Part shown: positions 1 to 12,105 of the stretch, in pieces
Layout: every line of letters begins with the position of its first letter
Position numbering within the stretch: position 1 is the first letter of the stretch
From: Capsicum annuum
Lineage: Eukaryota > Streptophyta > Magnoliopsida > Solanales > Solanaceae
Assembly (NCBI RefSeq): GCF_002878395.1
Contig: NC_061121.1
Coordinates: 50,717,482-50,781,481, forward strand
Reading direction: 5' to 3'
Length of the DNA stretch: 64,000 bases
The notes under the pieces: generated by a model
What the model saw: the letters and a program-made list of their open reading frames with translations, nothing else
What the model was told of the DNA's origin: nothing
Database searches by the model: none
Made by a program: the position numbers and the translations under genes

Positions 1-1687
1 TTTCCTACATGCACTATTCATACGCACATTTCCATTATATATAATTATATATTGACCCCACGAAAAAATTGAATAATGATCGATAAGGTACAATATTACT
101 TGTTAGTAAAACTCATGAACTTTATTGAGCAAGACATGAAGAAGTACTACTAAAACATAAAGAAAAATTGCCAATTGATGAAACAATGATATGACCTCTC
201 CTTTCCCCCCTTCAACTTTTCCATATAGTGAAAAGAGTAAAACCAGGACAAATATCACACATGCTTACACATGAACATGAGATTAAATTTAAATTGAAAT
301 TAAAATTGATCCATTCAAGTTTTGAAAAGAATGAAATACTTATAGGTAAACTTGTTCAGACCAAAAAAGAAAAAACTATAGTAATACCCTTGTAATTCAC
401 GTACTTCCTTTACTTATTGACCAAACAAAAAACCTGTCTGAACAAACAATTTAACAACTTCATATTTAAACAACATTTTTTAAATTTTCCGTTCGATATT
501 CGGTACCATATTGGAGCTCGACTAATCTGGATTCGCACAAGATAAGGCCTATTCAGGAAGTAACACTTCCTATCAAGGACTTTTCTATACCTGGGACCTA
601 AAATTGAGACCTCTAGTTAAGAAAGAAGCAAGTTCATCCACTGCACTATATTCTTTGACGGTACATTTAAACAACATATTTTGACATGTAATATAGCATA
701 ATCACTCTCTATATATACTAATTAACTAAAAAAAAGTTATAATAGTGATGAGACTTCCTATCAATCTTTTATTCCTTTTCCTTTTACTTTTTCACCTCTT
801 TATTTTCTCTTTCAATGTACACCTAAATTGTCATGACCAACAATGCCATCACGTGATATCTTGAATTTTTCTTTGGTAGAGGAACTACTTAGAATGGTAA
901 GTGATTGAAGGACATTTTGCACCACTTGCCTAAATTATAAACTCATTTTCTCAACTTATATGCAAATTGAAGTTTTGGGTTAAAATGAATTGAGTTAATA
1001 ATGAGCGGATTAAAAATTATTTGGATTGAATGAGTTTGGTTGAAATTGACTAAAATGTAATTAAATTTTAATTGCTTTATTTGTTCTTTTATAATCATTT
1101 AGAACTTTATAATTCTTTATTATGACTATACATAACATATCAAATAAAAAAATGTCTTTACCAAAATATTTTTGGATGGATTATGTTTTCATAGACTAAT
1201 TTTGTTACCTCTAGATAGATCAATCGCCTTGGACAGCGTCGATCCAAACGGACTTTTAATTTTTGACTAATTTCTGCATAGGATCACTTCCTCATATAGT
1301 GAAAGTCCTGGCTGGTGTAAATTCTTTTCTTTTTACTTATAAAATCAATCACAAATTGATCCTATGTAGTGGAAATACATTGTATTTGTGTGCCCTAGTG
1401 AAATAAATTATCTCCATGGCGCTGTATTTTCAATGTATGACACTTATATTTTATGAAATATACGTGTATCATCACCGATCACCCCAACCCCACAAAAAAA
1501 TGACTTGTATGTCCCTGTATTTTATACTCATATTTCAAGCTTGAAATAAGAAGACACGCGTGTTGGATATAAATATTTGCTACTAAACCCAAACTCTCAC
1601 TATATATCCTAATTTCTTTAGGATCTATATTTAGCATGTTGCATAGTTTTTCCTAAATTAAATAAGTACCGTGTGTACAAATGAAAA
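1..1687. other. non-coding, nothing recognised
   Basis: AT-rich sequence with no open frame of note and no domain signature on either strand. I see no terminal repeats, tRNA or rRNA in it. A short stretch near 500-640 is less AT-rich but gives no recognisable protein. Confidence 0.6.
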
Positions 1688-1790
1688 CACTTCTCTACCT
1701 CTTACAAGATAGAGAAAAAAATTGAGTACCCCCTCACTCTTCATGTGAAATCACACTAGATATGTTATTGTTATTGTTGTTTTGTCCAAA
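1688..1790 (+). repeat. SINE 3'-end fragment (TS-like)
   Basis: The stretch runs from a CTCTACCTCTTACAAGATAG-type segment through CACACTAGATATGTTATTG and ends in repeated TTG units. This order (TCTACC block, short G-rich part, CACTRGRTATGTTG, then a TTG-repeat tail) is the 3' half of a tRNA-derived SINE common in Solanaceae genomes. A second copy lies at about 2424. The 5' tRNA-like half is missing or too diverged to see. Family assignment is from memory of the tail structure. Confidence 0.5.
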
Positions 1791-2423
1791 ATCTAGTTTG
1801 TACATGCTGGTAAAACAGCTTATTTGGTACTTTCTGTAGTCCTTGCATAGTTAGGTTTTTCCATAGAGATGAATGATGATAGTACAGTAGGTGTGAATTT
1901 AGGACCCTTTTGCATATAGACCTGCAGGTACCCTATACCCTAAAAGTTGCACTTGTTATAGTCAATGGCAATGAAGTGTTGTGTGGTGTAATATTAAGGA
2001 TCTTCATCATCTCCCACTTTGCAGGTACCCTACAACTTTATATTTTTTCAATAATATTGGGTGAGAGCTAGCTAGATAGAGTGCTAGACTGATGATTTGA
2101 AAATATGGCATCCAGCTCCATTGTTCACTGTCCTATAATATTTCCTCTCACATAACCAGTTGCCTTCCACTTAAATTTTCCCAAACTATATTTGACTTGT
2201 ACAAACAAATGATATGATGTTATTCCAATACAAAAGCCTAACCTACAAAGTTACACCTTTTGTCCAAGTTACAAAGTTATTCCAACTTTTGTGACTTCTT
2301 TTTTAATCAAATCCAAGAAAGAATGATAGATTAGTTTTTTATATTCCCTAATAATTTAGCTTCAAACTTCTTATTTTACGTTTAGTTTTGATTCATAACC
2401 AGAAGAGTCGGAAGTTCTATCAA

Positions 2424-2525
2424 AAACCACCTCTCTACCTCATCTATGAGGTAGAGGTAAGGTCCGCATAGACCTACCCTTTTCAGCACCCCACATTATA
2501 CTAGATATGTTGTTCTTGTATTCAT
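2424..2525 (+). repeat. SINE 3'-end fragment (TS-like)
   Basis: Better preserved relative of the copy at 1688. It has a self-complementary CTACCTC...GAGGTAGAGG stem followed by AAGGTCCGCATAGACCTACC, a CCCCACATTATACTAGATATG block and a TTGTTCTTG tail. In Solanaceae this G-rich stem plus TTG tail is a frequent SINE signature. Confidence 0.55.
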
Positions 2526-3211
2526 AACCAGAAAAAATTCGATAACTTATTTTAAATTACAAATTTCAAAACTCTTCATTTTTCTCTTAAACTTTATACT
2601 CAATCAAGCACCTTCATATATTAGAGAGAGTAATAGTTAACAATTAGAGTTACTTAAAAAACATGCCAGCGATCTATAAAAAAACTCGTTAGACTCTAGA
2701 AACCCACCACATAAAAACTCGTTTGACTCACAAAACCCACCACATAAATTAAAATGAAAAGAGTAATATTCTCCAACTTGTTTCTTTTCAATTTTCCCAT
2801 ATGTTGGGTGCTCACAGCTAAGCATAGATCCCATCTTTATTATACCATCAAGGAGTAATCTATTTTAAGTTTGACTGTATTGCTTTACTATCCTAGAAAG
2901 AAAGAAAATGATAGCACCATGCAACATGCAGCAAGCATCTCCAGCTTCGCACCTTTGAGAAAAGTTGACCCCCTCTACATAAAATTGTACGTCTCTTCAT
3001 TGAAGAAAGAGAGTTAGAATTTTTATTAAGGAAATACACAAAAAATAAAAAGATTTAGCATATCATATAAATACATTAAAACGATTAACCTATTTAAACA
3101 ATTGATTTTCAAGGAAAAAACTTGAATTAACATCCTTTCAACAAGAATAACTCCACCAGAGTTCATAACTTGGGATAAAATAACATGTTACAATCGGCTA
3201 CATTACACTAA
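2526..3211. other. non-coding; one small tandem duplication
   Basis: No gene. At about 2685-2750 a segment of roughly 33 bases (ACTCGTTAGACTC / AAACCCACCACAT) occurs twice in a row with small changes. The short frame over it is built from the duplication and matches nothing I know. Confidence 0.5.
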
Positions 3212-3276
3212 GGAGTCGTTTGATATGTGGAAAAGGATAATAATTTTGAAATAAAATTTAGAATTAACTTTATTCC

Positions 3277-3479
3277 TGTTATAAAACAAGAAAGAATAAA
3301 GAAGAAGAGCAGAGAGAATAGACAGAGTAATTCTTATTTCTCTTGAGGGATCACTTACAATGAAGGAAGTTCTTTTATTTATAGGGGAAATTTGCTCCTA
3401 ATTTCACACTAAAAATAGATACATCAAATCCTGATAGACATCAGATAGACATTCACTATAATTGATATATATCATAACA
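3277..3479 (-). repeat. 3' LTR of copia element 1
   Basis: 203 bp beginning TGTTATAAAACAAG and ending ATATCATAACA, so the ends are TG...CA with a 6-base inverted terminal repeat (TGTTAT/ATAACA). Matches 8742-8901 along its length except for about 43 bp missing from the other copy near the CA end. Confidence 0.88.
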
Positions 3480-3489
3480 CTCCCCCTTG
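3480..3489 (-). other. polypurine tract, copia element 1
   Basis: Directly inside the 3' LTR the minus strand reads AAGGGGGAG. This purine run is the expected plus-strand primer site of reverse transcription. Confidence 0.75.
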
Positions 3490-3588
3490 AATGTCTAACA
3501 ATACGCATATAGGCAGCCTCATTAAAAAACCTTACAAGAAAAACTCAGTGGGACAAAACCTCATAAGGGAAAAAGAGTACAGCGCGTA

Positions 3589-4269
3589 TTAGCTCCCCCT
3601 ACTAAAAACATCCTTGAACCTTTGCATTCTGATCTTGTGCACCATCTTCTTGAAAGTTGCCATTGGAAGAGACTTGGTGAATAAATCATTCACATTGTCA
3701 CTTGAACGAATCTGTTGTACATCAATATCACCATTCTTTTGGAGCTCATGTGTATAGAAGAGCTTTGGCGAAATGTGTTTCGTTCTATCTCCTTTTATAA
3801 ATCCTCCTTTAAGTTGTGCTATGTATGTTGCATTATCTTCATATAAAATCATGGGTATTTTGTCATATTTCAAGCCACATTTTTCTCGAATGAGATATAT
3901 TATGGACGTCAACCACACACACTCTCGGTTTGCTTCATGAATAGCTATAATCTCAGCGTGATTCGATGAAGTGGCTACAATAGATTGATTTGTTGATCTC
4001 CAAGATATGGCAGTACCCCCATATATAAACACGTAGCCTATTTGAGACCGAGCTTTATGCAGGTCAGATAAGTACCCAGTATCAGCATAACCAACAAGAT
4101 CGAAACTACAATCTTTAGAATAAAATAAGCTCATATCAGTAGTTCCTTTTAGAAACCGTAATATATGTTTGATCTTATTCCAATGTCTCCTAGTAGGAGC
4201 AAAACTATACCTTGCTAATAAATTAACTGAAAAGGCTATATCAGGCCTTATAGTATTTGCAAGATACAT
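3589..4269 (-). pseudogene. copia element 1: RNase H end of Pol
   Basis: A 226-residue stretch with copia RNase H features. Near the start LARYS and RHWNKIKHILRFLKGT belong to the RT-RNase H connection. Then come GYADTGY (first catalytic Asp region), SWRSTNQSIVATSSNHAEIIA (Glu of the active site in HAEI) and ILYEDNATYIAQ (third Asp). RTKHISPKLF and LFTKSLP close the domain, as in active copia elements. It is the C-terminal end of the polyprotein, separated from the RT segment by stops at about 4270-4440. This part of the protein is nearly undamaged, unlike the gag and protease parts. Confidence 0.85.
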
Positions 4270-4443
4270 TAGTGCACCAATTGCACTAAGATATGGTATT
4301 TCAGGACCAAGGAGTTCTTCATTATTTTCTTAAGGTCGGAATGGATCCTTATTCACATCAAGTGATCGAATAACCATTGGAGTACTTAATGGATGTGCTC
4401 CATCTATATAGAATCGTTTCAACACCTTTTCTATGTAAGCAGA

Positions 4444-5582
4444 TTAATAGACAAAGATATCGTTTGTCAAATGCTCAATTTGCAAATTAAGACATAACTT
4501 TGTCTTTCCGAGATCTTTCATCTCAAATTCTTTCTTTAGGTATTCAATTGCCTTTTGAAGCTCTATTGGCATTCCAATAAGGTTTAGGTCATCGACATAG
4601 ATAGCAAGTATAACAAACTCCAACGTTGTTTTCTTTGTGAAAATACATGGGCAAATTTCATCATTCGTATAATTTTCCTTAGATAAATATTCACTAAGAC
4701 GGTTATACCACATGCGTCCAAATTGCCTCAAACCATACAATGATCTTTGCAATCTAATGGAATACATTTTCCGAGGCTTTGAACTATATGCTTTCGGCAT
4801 TTTAAATCCTTGAGAATTTTTATGTATATCTCATTATCAAGCGATCCATATAGATAGGTTGTTACCACATCCATCAAATGCATTTCAAGTCTCTCATGGA
4901 CAATGAAACTAATAAGATAACGCAATGTTATTGCGTCCATAACTGGTGAATATGTCTCATCGTAATCGACACCGGACCGTTGTGAAAATTCTTGTGCAAC
5001 AAGGCGTGATTTATATCTTTGTATTTCATTTTTCTCATTTCTTTTTCGCACAAAGACCCATTTAACACCATTAAGTGTTTGAACTATGGGTCCAAAAACT
5101 TCACTTTTGGCAAGTAAATTCAATTCAGATTGAATTGTTTCTTGTCATTTTGGCCAGTCATTTCTTTGTCGACATTCTATGACAGATCAAGATTCAAGAT
5201 CCTCACTATCTTGCATGATTTTTGTTGCAACATTATATGCAAAGACATAATTCACTACTATTTCAGATCGATTCAAATTAGTTTCAACATCACTTGAATT
5301 TATGGATAGTTCCTCATTTTCTTGAGTCTCAGGCTCATTAATTCCTTCAGGAATATTAACATTGCTCAAATCTTGAACTTTCATATGAGAATCTTTCGTA
5401 GTGTCATCTTGACCATTTGTTTTTCTTTTTCTAGAATTTTGATCCTTAGAACCTAATGGTCTACCACGCTTCAAGCGTGCTTTAGATTCATTAGCTATGA
5501 CATTAGTGGATGGTCCTTTAGAGATATCAATTCGAATTGGGACATTCTCCACAGGAATATGTGATTTAGTGATCCTTTTCAA
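4444..5582 (-). pseudogene. copia element 1: integrase-RT linker and reverse transcriptase
   Basis: Residues from 5582 down to 5187 are the charged, poorly conserved linker between integrase and RT (RLKRGRPLGSKDQ is typical of it). RT begins at about 5123 with KWVFVRKRNEKNEIQRYKSR and DYDETYSPV. It continues in another frame from 4800 with SLYGLRQFGRMWYNRLSEYL. The catalytic motif is intact as IYVDDLNLIG (about 4570-4600). There is a frameshift near 4805, a break between the linker and RT at about 5124-5186, and stops downstream of 4444. Function: copying element RNA to DNA in the particle; this copy cannot make a full enzyme. Confidence 0.85.
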
Positions 5583-5734
5583 ATCTATAAATGCGTCTGC
5601 CGTTTGATTTGCAATTTTTTGTAGATGAATAATATTTTGTACTTCTTGCTCACAAATAGAAGCACATGGATCAAGATGAGATAGTGATCGATTTTTTCAC
5701 AAAATTTCTCTTTTAATATTACTATCTTCTCCCC

Positions 5735-7107
5735 CTAATTTGAAAAAACTATCTCATCAAACCGATAGTCTACAAATCGAGCAGTGAACATATCTCCCGT
5801 TAATGGTTCAAGATAGCAAATAATGGAGGGTGATTCAAACCCAACATAAATTCCTAACCTTCTTTGGGAGCCCATCTTGGTGCATTTCGGTGGTGCTATA
5901 GGCACATAAACACTGCACCCAAAAATTCTCAAATGAGATATATTAGGCTCTTGACCCAAAACCAATTGCAATGGAGAAAATTTCTGATAATTTGTCAGTC
6001 TAAGACGAACAAGTATTGCAACATACAAAATTGCATGACCCCAAGCAGAAGTGGGAACTTAGTTTTCATAAGCTATGGTCTTACTATCAATTGCAGTCGT
6101 TTAATTAATGACTCGGCAAAGCCATTTTGAGTGTGAACATGGGGTACAGGATGCTTCACTCTTATTCCATTCGATAAGCAATAGTCATTAAATGCTTGGG
6201 ATGAAAATTCTGCAGCATTATCAAGGCGAATACACTTAATTTGATTATCGGGAAAATTGTGCCCGTAATCATATTATTTGTGCCAACAATTTTGCAAATG
6301 CCAAGTTGCGAGATGACAATAGGCACACATGAGACCATCTAGAAGAAGCATCTATTAGGACCATAAAGTATCTAAACGATCCATTAGGTGGGTGAATAGG
6401 TCCACAAATATCCTCATGTATGCGTTCCAAGAACGCGGGGGATTCAATCCCAACTTTTGTTGGTGATTTTCTCACGATTATCTTGCCTTGATAACAAGCA
6501 TTGCATGAAAATTCATCATTCGAAAGAACCTTCAAGTTCTTTAATGGATGCCTATTTGAATTTTCTATGATTCGTCTCATCATTATAGATCCAGGATGTC
6601 TCATACGATATGCCAAAGTATGAAAGTATTGAAATTATTAAACTTTCGATTTACTATAGAATGTGCCTCAATTGCACAAATCTTTGTCCAATACAGGCCA
6701 GAAGATAAAGCACGAAACTTTTCTATAACACATGTCTGGCCAAAGATATTCTTGGTGATAACAAGATATTCAAGATTCATCTCATCAATTGTCTTGATAT
6801 GATAACCATTTTCACGGATATCTTTAAAACTCATCAAGTTTCTCCGAGACCTAAGAGAAAACATAGCATTATTTATGATGAGTTTAGTTCACTTGGGCAA
6901 GATTATAATGGCTTTCCCGAAGCCTTCAATCAAATTAGCACTACCAGAAATTGTAGTAACATTAATCTTGCCCATGCTTAGATGAGAGAAATATTTTTTG
7001 TCTTTGAATATCGTATGTGTAGTGTCAGACTCGATCAAACAAATATCTTCACAATTGGACAGCTTACTTTGAAAATTATTCATATCTTCAAATAAAGTAA
7101 CATACAC
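5735..7107 (-). pseudogene. copia element 1: protease and integrase
   Basis: From 7107 leftwards: protease region with TTHTIFKDKKYFSHL followed by TTISGSANLIEGFG. The expected D-S-G/A-T-T-H active site reads ESDTTH, so the catalytic Asp is displaced. Next, 6864-6269 holds the pre-integrase zinc finger (HPGSIMMRRI ... CNACYQGK) and the start of the integrase core (HEDICGPI, FRYFMVLIDASSRW). Finally 6028-5735 holds the end of the core and C-terminal part (PLQLVLGQEPNISHLRIFGC, RLGIYVGFESPSII). At least three frame breaks separate these pieces. Confidence 0.85.
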
Positions 7108-7673
7108 TAAATAAAATATATATTAAATCTTTGTACAAAGTGAAAACTTATACTATAAGAAATTGTTAATCACACTTTACTTAAAAAATACGTCCATTTA
7201 ATACGTGATTAGCTTAACTTAACATTTTATTTTTCAATAATTTTAATAGTTTACTATGAAAATAAAATGCATTTTGTTTAGAACGTTAACCTGTTAACAT
7301 GAAAACAATATGATATTATTATATTATATATTTGATAAAGAATGAAATAATATTATTATAATTCAATAATATGAAACATAAAGAATATAATAAAATATAA
7401 GGACATAGGCGGGTCCGTGGTTGTTGCCCAGCCAACAATCACTCCTCCTGTTTTTTTCTTTCCAGATTACCATTTGCTTTTCATTTCATTGTATCATTCC
7501 TTTTTTTTTTTTTAGATAATGACAAAATTAAAATTCAATTCAATTTAATAATAAACTATAATAATGTAATTGATTTAATTAATACTAATCAAAAATTAAT
7601 AATCATGCAAACAATTACTTTTACATGATTTTTATTCACTAACTCTTATCAACAATCAAAAAAAAAATATCAG
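7108..7673. other. AT-rich non-coding block inside copia element 1
   Basis: About 565 bp with no copia protein signature, lying between the end of gag (near 7674) and the protease piece (7107 down). It is very AT-rich except for a GC-richer patch near 7405-7450. It may be a secondary insertion or family-specific sequence; I see no terminal repeats that decide it. Confidence 0.5.
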
Positions 7674-8663
7674 TCATTCTTTCATGTTTACGGAGCCATC
7701 ACCAATCAAGTGATCAATCTTTCCTTCAGGATGCTCGTAAAAGTCTGCTACATCCAAGCATGTGATGTCAACATTATTTTCAGAGAGAAAGTTAGTCTCG
7801 GGATTTCTCTCTTTTTTCTTTAGTGATGCTTGATAAAGATCAACTAAGTGCTTGAGAGCACGACAGTAACGTGAATAATATAATGTCCTTTTCCACCACA
7901 TCGAAAATAAGTAATTGATTCACGTTTTTTATCTTTTTTCTTTTTTTTGATGAATAATTAACACCCGGAACAGAGTTTCTTTCTTGGTCATCACGACCAC
8001 GACTACGTCCACGACCAAGGCCGCGACCTTTTCCACACCTAGCATGGTGAGCATGCACATCATTCACCTCAGGGAATGGTGCAAATTTAGTAGGTCGATT
8101 CTCGTGATTTTTCATCAATAAATCATTATTTTGTTCAGCCATGAGTAGATGAGAACTCAGTTGAGTATATTTCTTGAAACCTTTTTCTCGATATTGCTGA
8201 TATAATAGCATATTCGAGGCATGAAAAGTGGAGAGTGTTTTTTCCATCATATCGTCATCATTGACCGTCTCTCCACATGGTTTCGATTGAGAAGAAATTA
8301 TGAACATGGCAGAATTGTATTCATGAACAGATTTATAGTCTTGAAATCTTAGATGCATCCACTCATATCGTGGTTTCGGGAGGATGACTATTTTAAATGA
8401 TCAAACCTTTCTTTTAAGCTATTCCACAATACGAGTGGATCCTTAGTAGTAAGGTATTCAATTTTTAGTACTTCGTCAAGATGATGACGCAAGAAAATCA
8501 TCGCTTTAACACGATTTTGACTAGATGTTGTATTTTCTTTCTTTATGGAGTCTCCAAGACCCATAGCATTTAGGTATATTTCAGCATCTAGCACCCATGA
8601 AATATACTTCTTACCCGAACTTTGAAGGGCAACGAACTCACACTTTGTAAGATTGCTAGACAT
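7674..8663 (-). pseudogene. copia element 1: gag (capsid/nucleocapsid)
   Basis: Starts at 8663 with MSSNLTKCEFVALQSSGKKY and ISWVLDAEIYLNAMGLG, the N-terminal part of copia capsid (DUF4219/UBN2 type). Then follow FLRHHLDEVLKIEYLTTKDP and YKSVHEYNSAMFII. The basic stretch GKGRGLGRGRSRGRDDQER (about 7990-8040) precedes the nucleocapsid zinc knuckle. The knuckle itself is degenerate, with only KDIILF-like remnants where CXXC is expected. The gag tail resumes at 7901 with ALKHLVDLYQASLKKKE and HPEGKIDHLIGDGS. A stop region at about 8360-8387 and frame changes near 7850-7900 break it. The start at 8663 is the first ATG after the 5' LTR and fits family gag starts. Confidence 0.82.
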
Positions 8664-8721
8664 ATGAAAAAAGGAAGAAAAATAATAATACCTTAACCTT
8701 AGCTTTCAAATTTGAGACGGT

Positions 8722-8741
8722 AGAGTCTCGTATTGATAACG
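8722..8741 (-). other. probable primer binding site, copia element 1
   Basis: Just inside the 5' LTR the minus strand reads CGTTATCAATACGAGACTCT. Position is right, and TTATCA...CGAGAC resembles the tRNA-complementary sites of related plant copia elements, but the match to initiator-Met tRNA is partial. Confidence 0.5.
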
Positions 8742-8901
8742 TGTTATAAAACAAGAAAGAATAAAGAAGAAGAGTAGAGAGAATAGAGAGAGTAATTCTT
8801 ATTTTTCTTGAGGAATCATTTACAATGAAGGAAACCCTTCTATTTGGGAAAATTTGCTCCTAGTTTTACACCAAAAGACACATATATCAAATATCATAAC
8901 A
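8742..8901 (-). repeat. 5' LTR of copia element 1
   Basis: 160 bp, TGTTATAAAACAAG to ATCATAACA. Collinear with 3277-3479 but lacks about 43 bp before the CA end and carries several substitutions, so the copies have diverged since insertion. Confidence 0.88.
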
Positions 8902-9055
8902 ATCCCATATTTGTTGCAAGGTATTAACTAATATGGAAACTATTTTACCCTATCATTTATGCTAAAGTGATGGAATATTATTCCATATGTGAATAGTAGG
9001 ATAAAATAGTCTCATAAGATATCATGCTTATCTCATCTATATACCAAACAACCCC

Positions 9056-10169
9056 GGCGAGTATTATAAATAAATAAAGTTTTACATTGTCACGCACTAA
9101 CAGTTGTACCATCGTGGAAATGTGTAATATGTCAACTAATGACTAACACGGGCCCTCCCATTGATGATAAACTTTGCATAGACTTTTAGATCTAAATAAG
9201 AGTCGGAGCTATAATATTAACTAGTAAAATACTGGATGAACTCAATAGCCTATAATATTAACTAGTAAAATACTGGATGAAGTCAATAGCTTGTATTGTT
9301 GGAATACTTTAAACCATCCTTCCAAGATCATTCAAGTAAATATAATCATTAGAAAGAAATTGAAATTTAGAAGATGATAGAACACCAACCCTTATTCATA
9401 GCAAAATTTGATTGAAGGAAAACTTAATCTTCCAAGTTTTGATATTGCTTTCATTTTTGTTTCTTCTCGGAGATGGGATAGAAAAGAAGAGAAGCACATA
9501 TCTGATTTAGGAATCAATTCCAGATATAATTTGCTTAAATGGCTTTTTAGATTAAAAAAATACATTTTCAATATGTCTCCATCAGACTTAAGTAAAATTT
9601 CATGGATTTCCTCAAATCTCAAATTAATAGATAGTATTTTTTTAGTCCCAAACATTTAATACTTTATTAAATCATAAATTAATTAGACTTCTTTAAAGAT
9701 GGCATATATCTATGTATAATATATTAATATGTGAGTGCATAAAATAAAAATTACAAACATTTATATTTTAGATTTTATAGAAGTGGCCAAGGCAAGATTT
9801 CAAAAATTTTAAGAAAAAAGAAAGATTATAGTTGGGAGGGATTGAACTTGTCACTTGTGTCTTCTAAGAGAATTTGAATCCCTTTCATCATTAAACTGAG
9901 CATTCGCTTATATTAATCCTATATACATAGTACTGGAATTTGCCGATGACTCCTTGCTACTATCTTGATATCCGTCTATGCCTTGTACTTTTATTATTTG
10001 GAATCCATTAAATGTATAAAACTAATTTATCCGGAATCCACTAACTAAAATGAAGTATAATTTGATAGCAAGTTCAATACTCATACTTTAAATTCTAATT
10101 CCACCGGTCACGCCTAACATAGATTATAGATGTATTGATGCAATAAGAAAAAAGTTTAAATTCTGTGCA
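9056..10169. other. non-coding; 41-bp tandem duplication
   Basis: At 9210-9291 a unit of about 41 bp (CTATAATATTAACTAGTAAA...) occurs twice with one change. Overlapping open frames lie on both strands at about 9392-9659. The minus one (87 residues, with LKSHLSKLYLELIPKSD) and its plus-strand shadow match no family I know, and neither has supporting context. Confidence 0.45.
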
Positions 10170-10310
10170 TCGTTAGTGCTATTGTAGGTTATCCAATTAT
10201 TTACATAAAAATTAAATAAAAAATTAGATAACCTACAATAGCAAATCAATTTTACCTGATAGTGTAGAATATTTTGTACACTGACTTAACACAAAACTTA
10301 AATTCAGGAA
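10170..10310. repeat. dispersed hairpin repeat, copy 1
   Basis: GCTATTGTAGGTTATCCAAT is followed after a short AT loop by its near complement AGATAACCTACAATAGC. Then comes GATAGTGTAGAATATTTTGT and ACACTGACTTAACACAAAAC. The same layout recurs at 61618-61750, so this is a mobile or copied unit with a built-in stem-loop, MITE-like. No protein. Confidence 0.6.
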
Positions 10311-11863
10311 TATGGAAGACTGTATTGCATTAATATCCATGCACGTTTGCATGGTGGAGATGTGAACAACAATATTCTGCATAAATTACCTAAACTGACA
10401 TCTTTAAGACTATAATTACAATAAATAACAACACTTTTTCAAAATTACAACTTATAACAAAAGTAACAATATTTTACCCACTTCCTAGAATAGAAGAATA
10501 TGTATTTTCCAGTTGTGCATATGTATTTATGAGTAATACGTATATATTTGTATATGTATTTATATAGCAACATTTTACTTAAATACAAAATACAATTTGT
10601 TACTTTTCATAATTATGAAACTGTTGCTATAAAAGTTATAATTAAGACTACAGAGTTGCTATTTTTAAATTTTTTCCATTTATTTTTAGGTTTCTGAATA
10701 TGGAAGGTCCAAAAAATCACAAGATCATATTGGAAATTGTAGAAACTAAGAGCGCGCCGTTCTTTCTATCAATTCAAGGATCACTGAAATTTATAACATT
10801 TGACCTAGCTCATAAGTTTATAACAATTCTTTAAATATAATCCAGTAGTACTGCTATAAGTGCTAGGCTGGCTTGATCTTTTTTTACCCCTCTATATATC
10901 ATAATATAAAGACAACCCGATGTACTAAATCTCTTAATATTCATGAGATTTGGAAAAAAATCAATCACAAGGATCTATGACACGCAATCATATTATCTTA
11001 TCTTTTTCCATGACTTGAACCCGTAATTTCTTAATCAAATGGCATGCAACAACTTTATCGGTTACTCCAATATTCAATTTCCTATACATTGTATTATGAA
11101 GTTTTAAAAATTAATTTGCACTAGTAAATTTTTTTGAATTATATTAATGATTTAAGAACTTTCATCATGTCAAACATTCCGATTCTATGCCAAGAAAAAA
11201 ACCAATATTGGATATCAAGATTTGCTTCCTTTGTGCAGTGCATTATAAGATATCATTGTTATGTTGTCTAGTAATTTAATATTCTTTCTTTTTTTTTTAA
11301 AGGATTTGATTGGTCTCTCAACTCAATGCAAACACTTTTTTTGTTCATTATGATATTAATTTCACTAATATATTCTTTGAATAAAGTAACATATCCAAAT
11401 GTCTCCAACCTTCTCGATATTAAAACCTTTTATAGTTTCTTGTACGATAAGTACAATTCCAATAATTATACTAATTAAACAACCTTTCCCAAAAGAAAAA
11501 TTAGAATTACTATAAAAAATAAAAAAAAAAAAATAAAAAAAAGAGGGTAGAAGAGATTATAATGTGACCATAGGGTATAGAGAAATTTAATGTCCTTTGC
11601 AGTATAAGTGAACTTTTGAGGTCACTAACTTTTTTAGATACTGAAATGGTGAAAGAAAAGATTTTTAATTTATTATTAATATTATTTATTTATTTTTGAT
11701 TAAAAGAGAGGGACACAAAACATTGGGAAGGATGGGAATAGCAGAGATTCCACTTCCCTTAATATGGAGGAAAGGGATGGGGCATTCCACACTCTATTTA
11801 TCTTGACCAAACTCTTCTCTCTCCTCTACCTAAACTAAAACAATAAATTCTCTTATTTTTTTA
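10311..11863. other. non-coding, nothing recognised
   Basis: AT-rich, with poly-A/T runs near 11290 and 11520 and no open frame of interest. No element ends seen. Confidence 0.55.
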
Positions 11864-12105
11864 CCCTCTCCATTTCAAATTAGTTATCATATTTTCTTTT
11901 TGAAAATTAAATTACTTTTGATTAATAATAAAATATATTTTTATTAAATTGACATGAAAAAAAATTACAATTTACATTATTTTTTAAATAGTTTTAAATT
12001 ATTGGTAAAATACTAAGTTGGTCTAATTTGATTTAGTTTCAAATTTTAGTTACCAAATTGATTCTCATGAGGGAAATATGATAACTTATTTTAGGATGGA
12101 GAGAA
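11864..12105. mobile_element. Stowaway-type MITE
   Basis: The left end CCCTCTCCATTTCAAATTAG and the complemented right end TTCTCTCCATCCTAAAATAA form terminal inverted repeats that share TTAGTTATCATATTT / TAAGTTATCATATTT further in. TA dinucleotides flank both ends (11862-11863 and 12106-12107), the target duplication of Tc1/mariner-type Stowaway MITEs. About 242 bp, AT-rich, no coding capacity. Confidence 0.72.

Larger units (their letters stand above)
3277..8901 (-). mobile_element. Ty1/copia LTR retrotransposon 1 (decayed)
   Basis: Complete in outline and transcribed leftwards: 5' LTR at 8742-8901, gag, protease/integrase, reverse transcriptase, RNase H, polypurine tract, 3' LTR at 3277-3479. 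The order integrase before reverse transcriptase is the copia order. Flanks are ATTCC at 3272-3276 and ATCCC at 8902-8906, a target duplication with one mismatch. Every coding domain carries frameshifts or stops and the two LTRs differ by a deletion of about 43 bp, so the copy is old and non-autonomous. Confidence 0.9.
3212..9055. mobile_element. MITE interrupted by copia element 1
   Basis: The left end reads GGAGTCGTTTGATATGTGG (from 3212). The right end, complemented, reads GGGGTTGTTTGGTATATAG (to 9055). Removing the copia insertion and one copy of its target duplication leaves an AT-rich element of about 215 bp with no coding capacity, which is MITE-like. The two pieces are 3212-3276 and 8902-9055. 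I could not find a clean target duplication for the MITE itself, so the superfamily is open. A related pair of ends is seen at about 57471 and 58184. Confidence 0.6.

Noticed and set aside
5864..6981. Plus-strand frames over copia element 1
   Set aside because: Shadows of the minus-strand integrase region.
9392..9659. Overlapping 83- and 87-residue frames as a gene
   Set aside because: Opposite-strand mirror frames with no family features, splice signals or neighbours.
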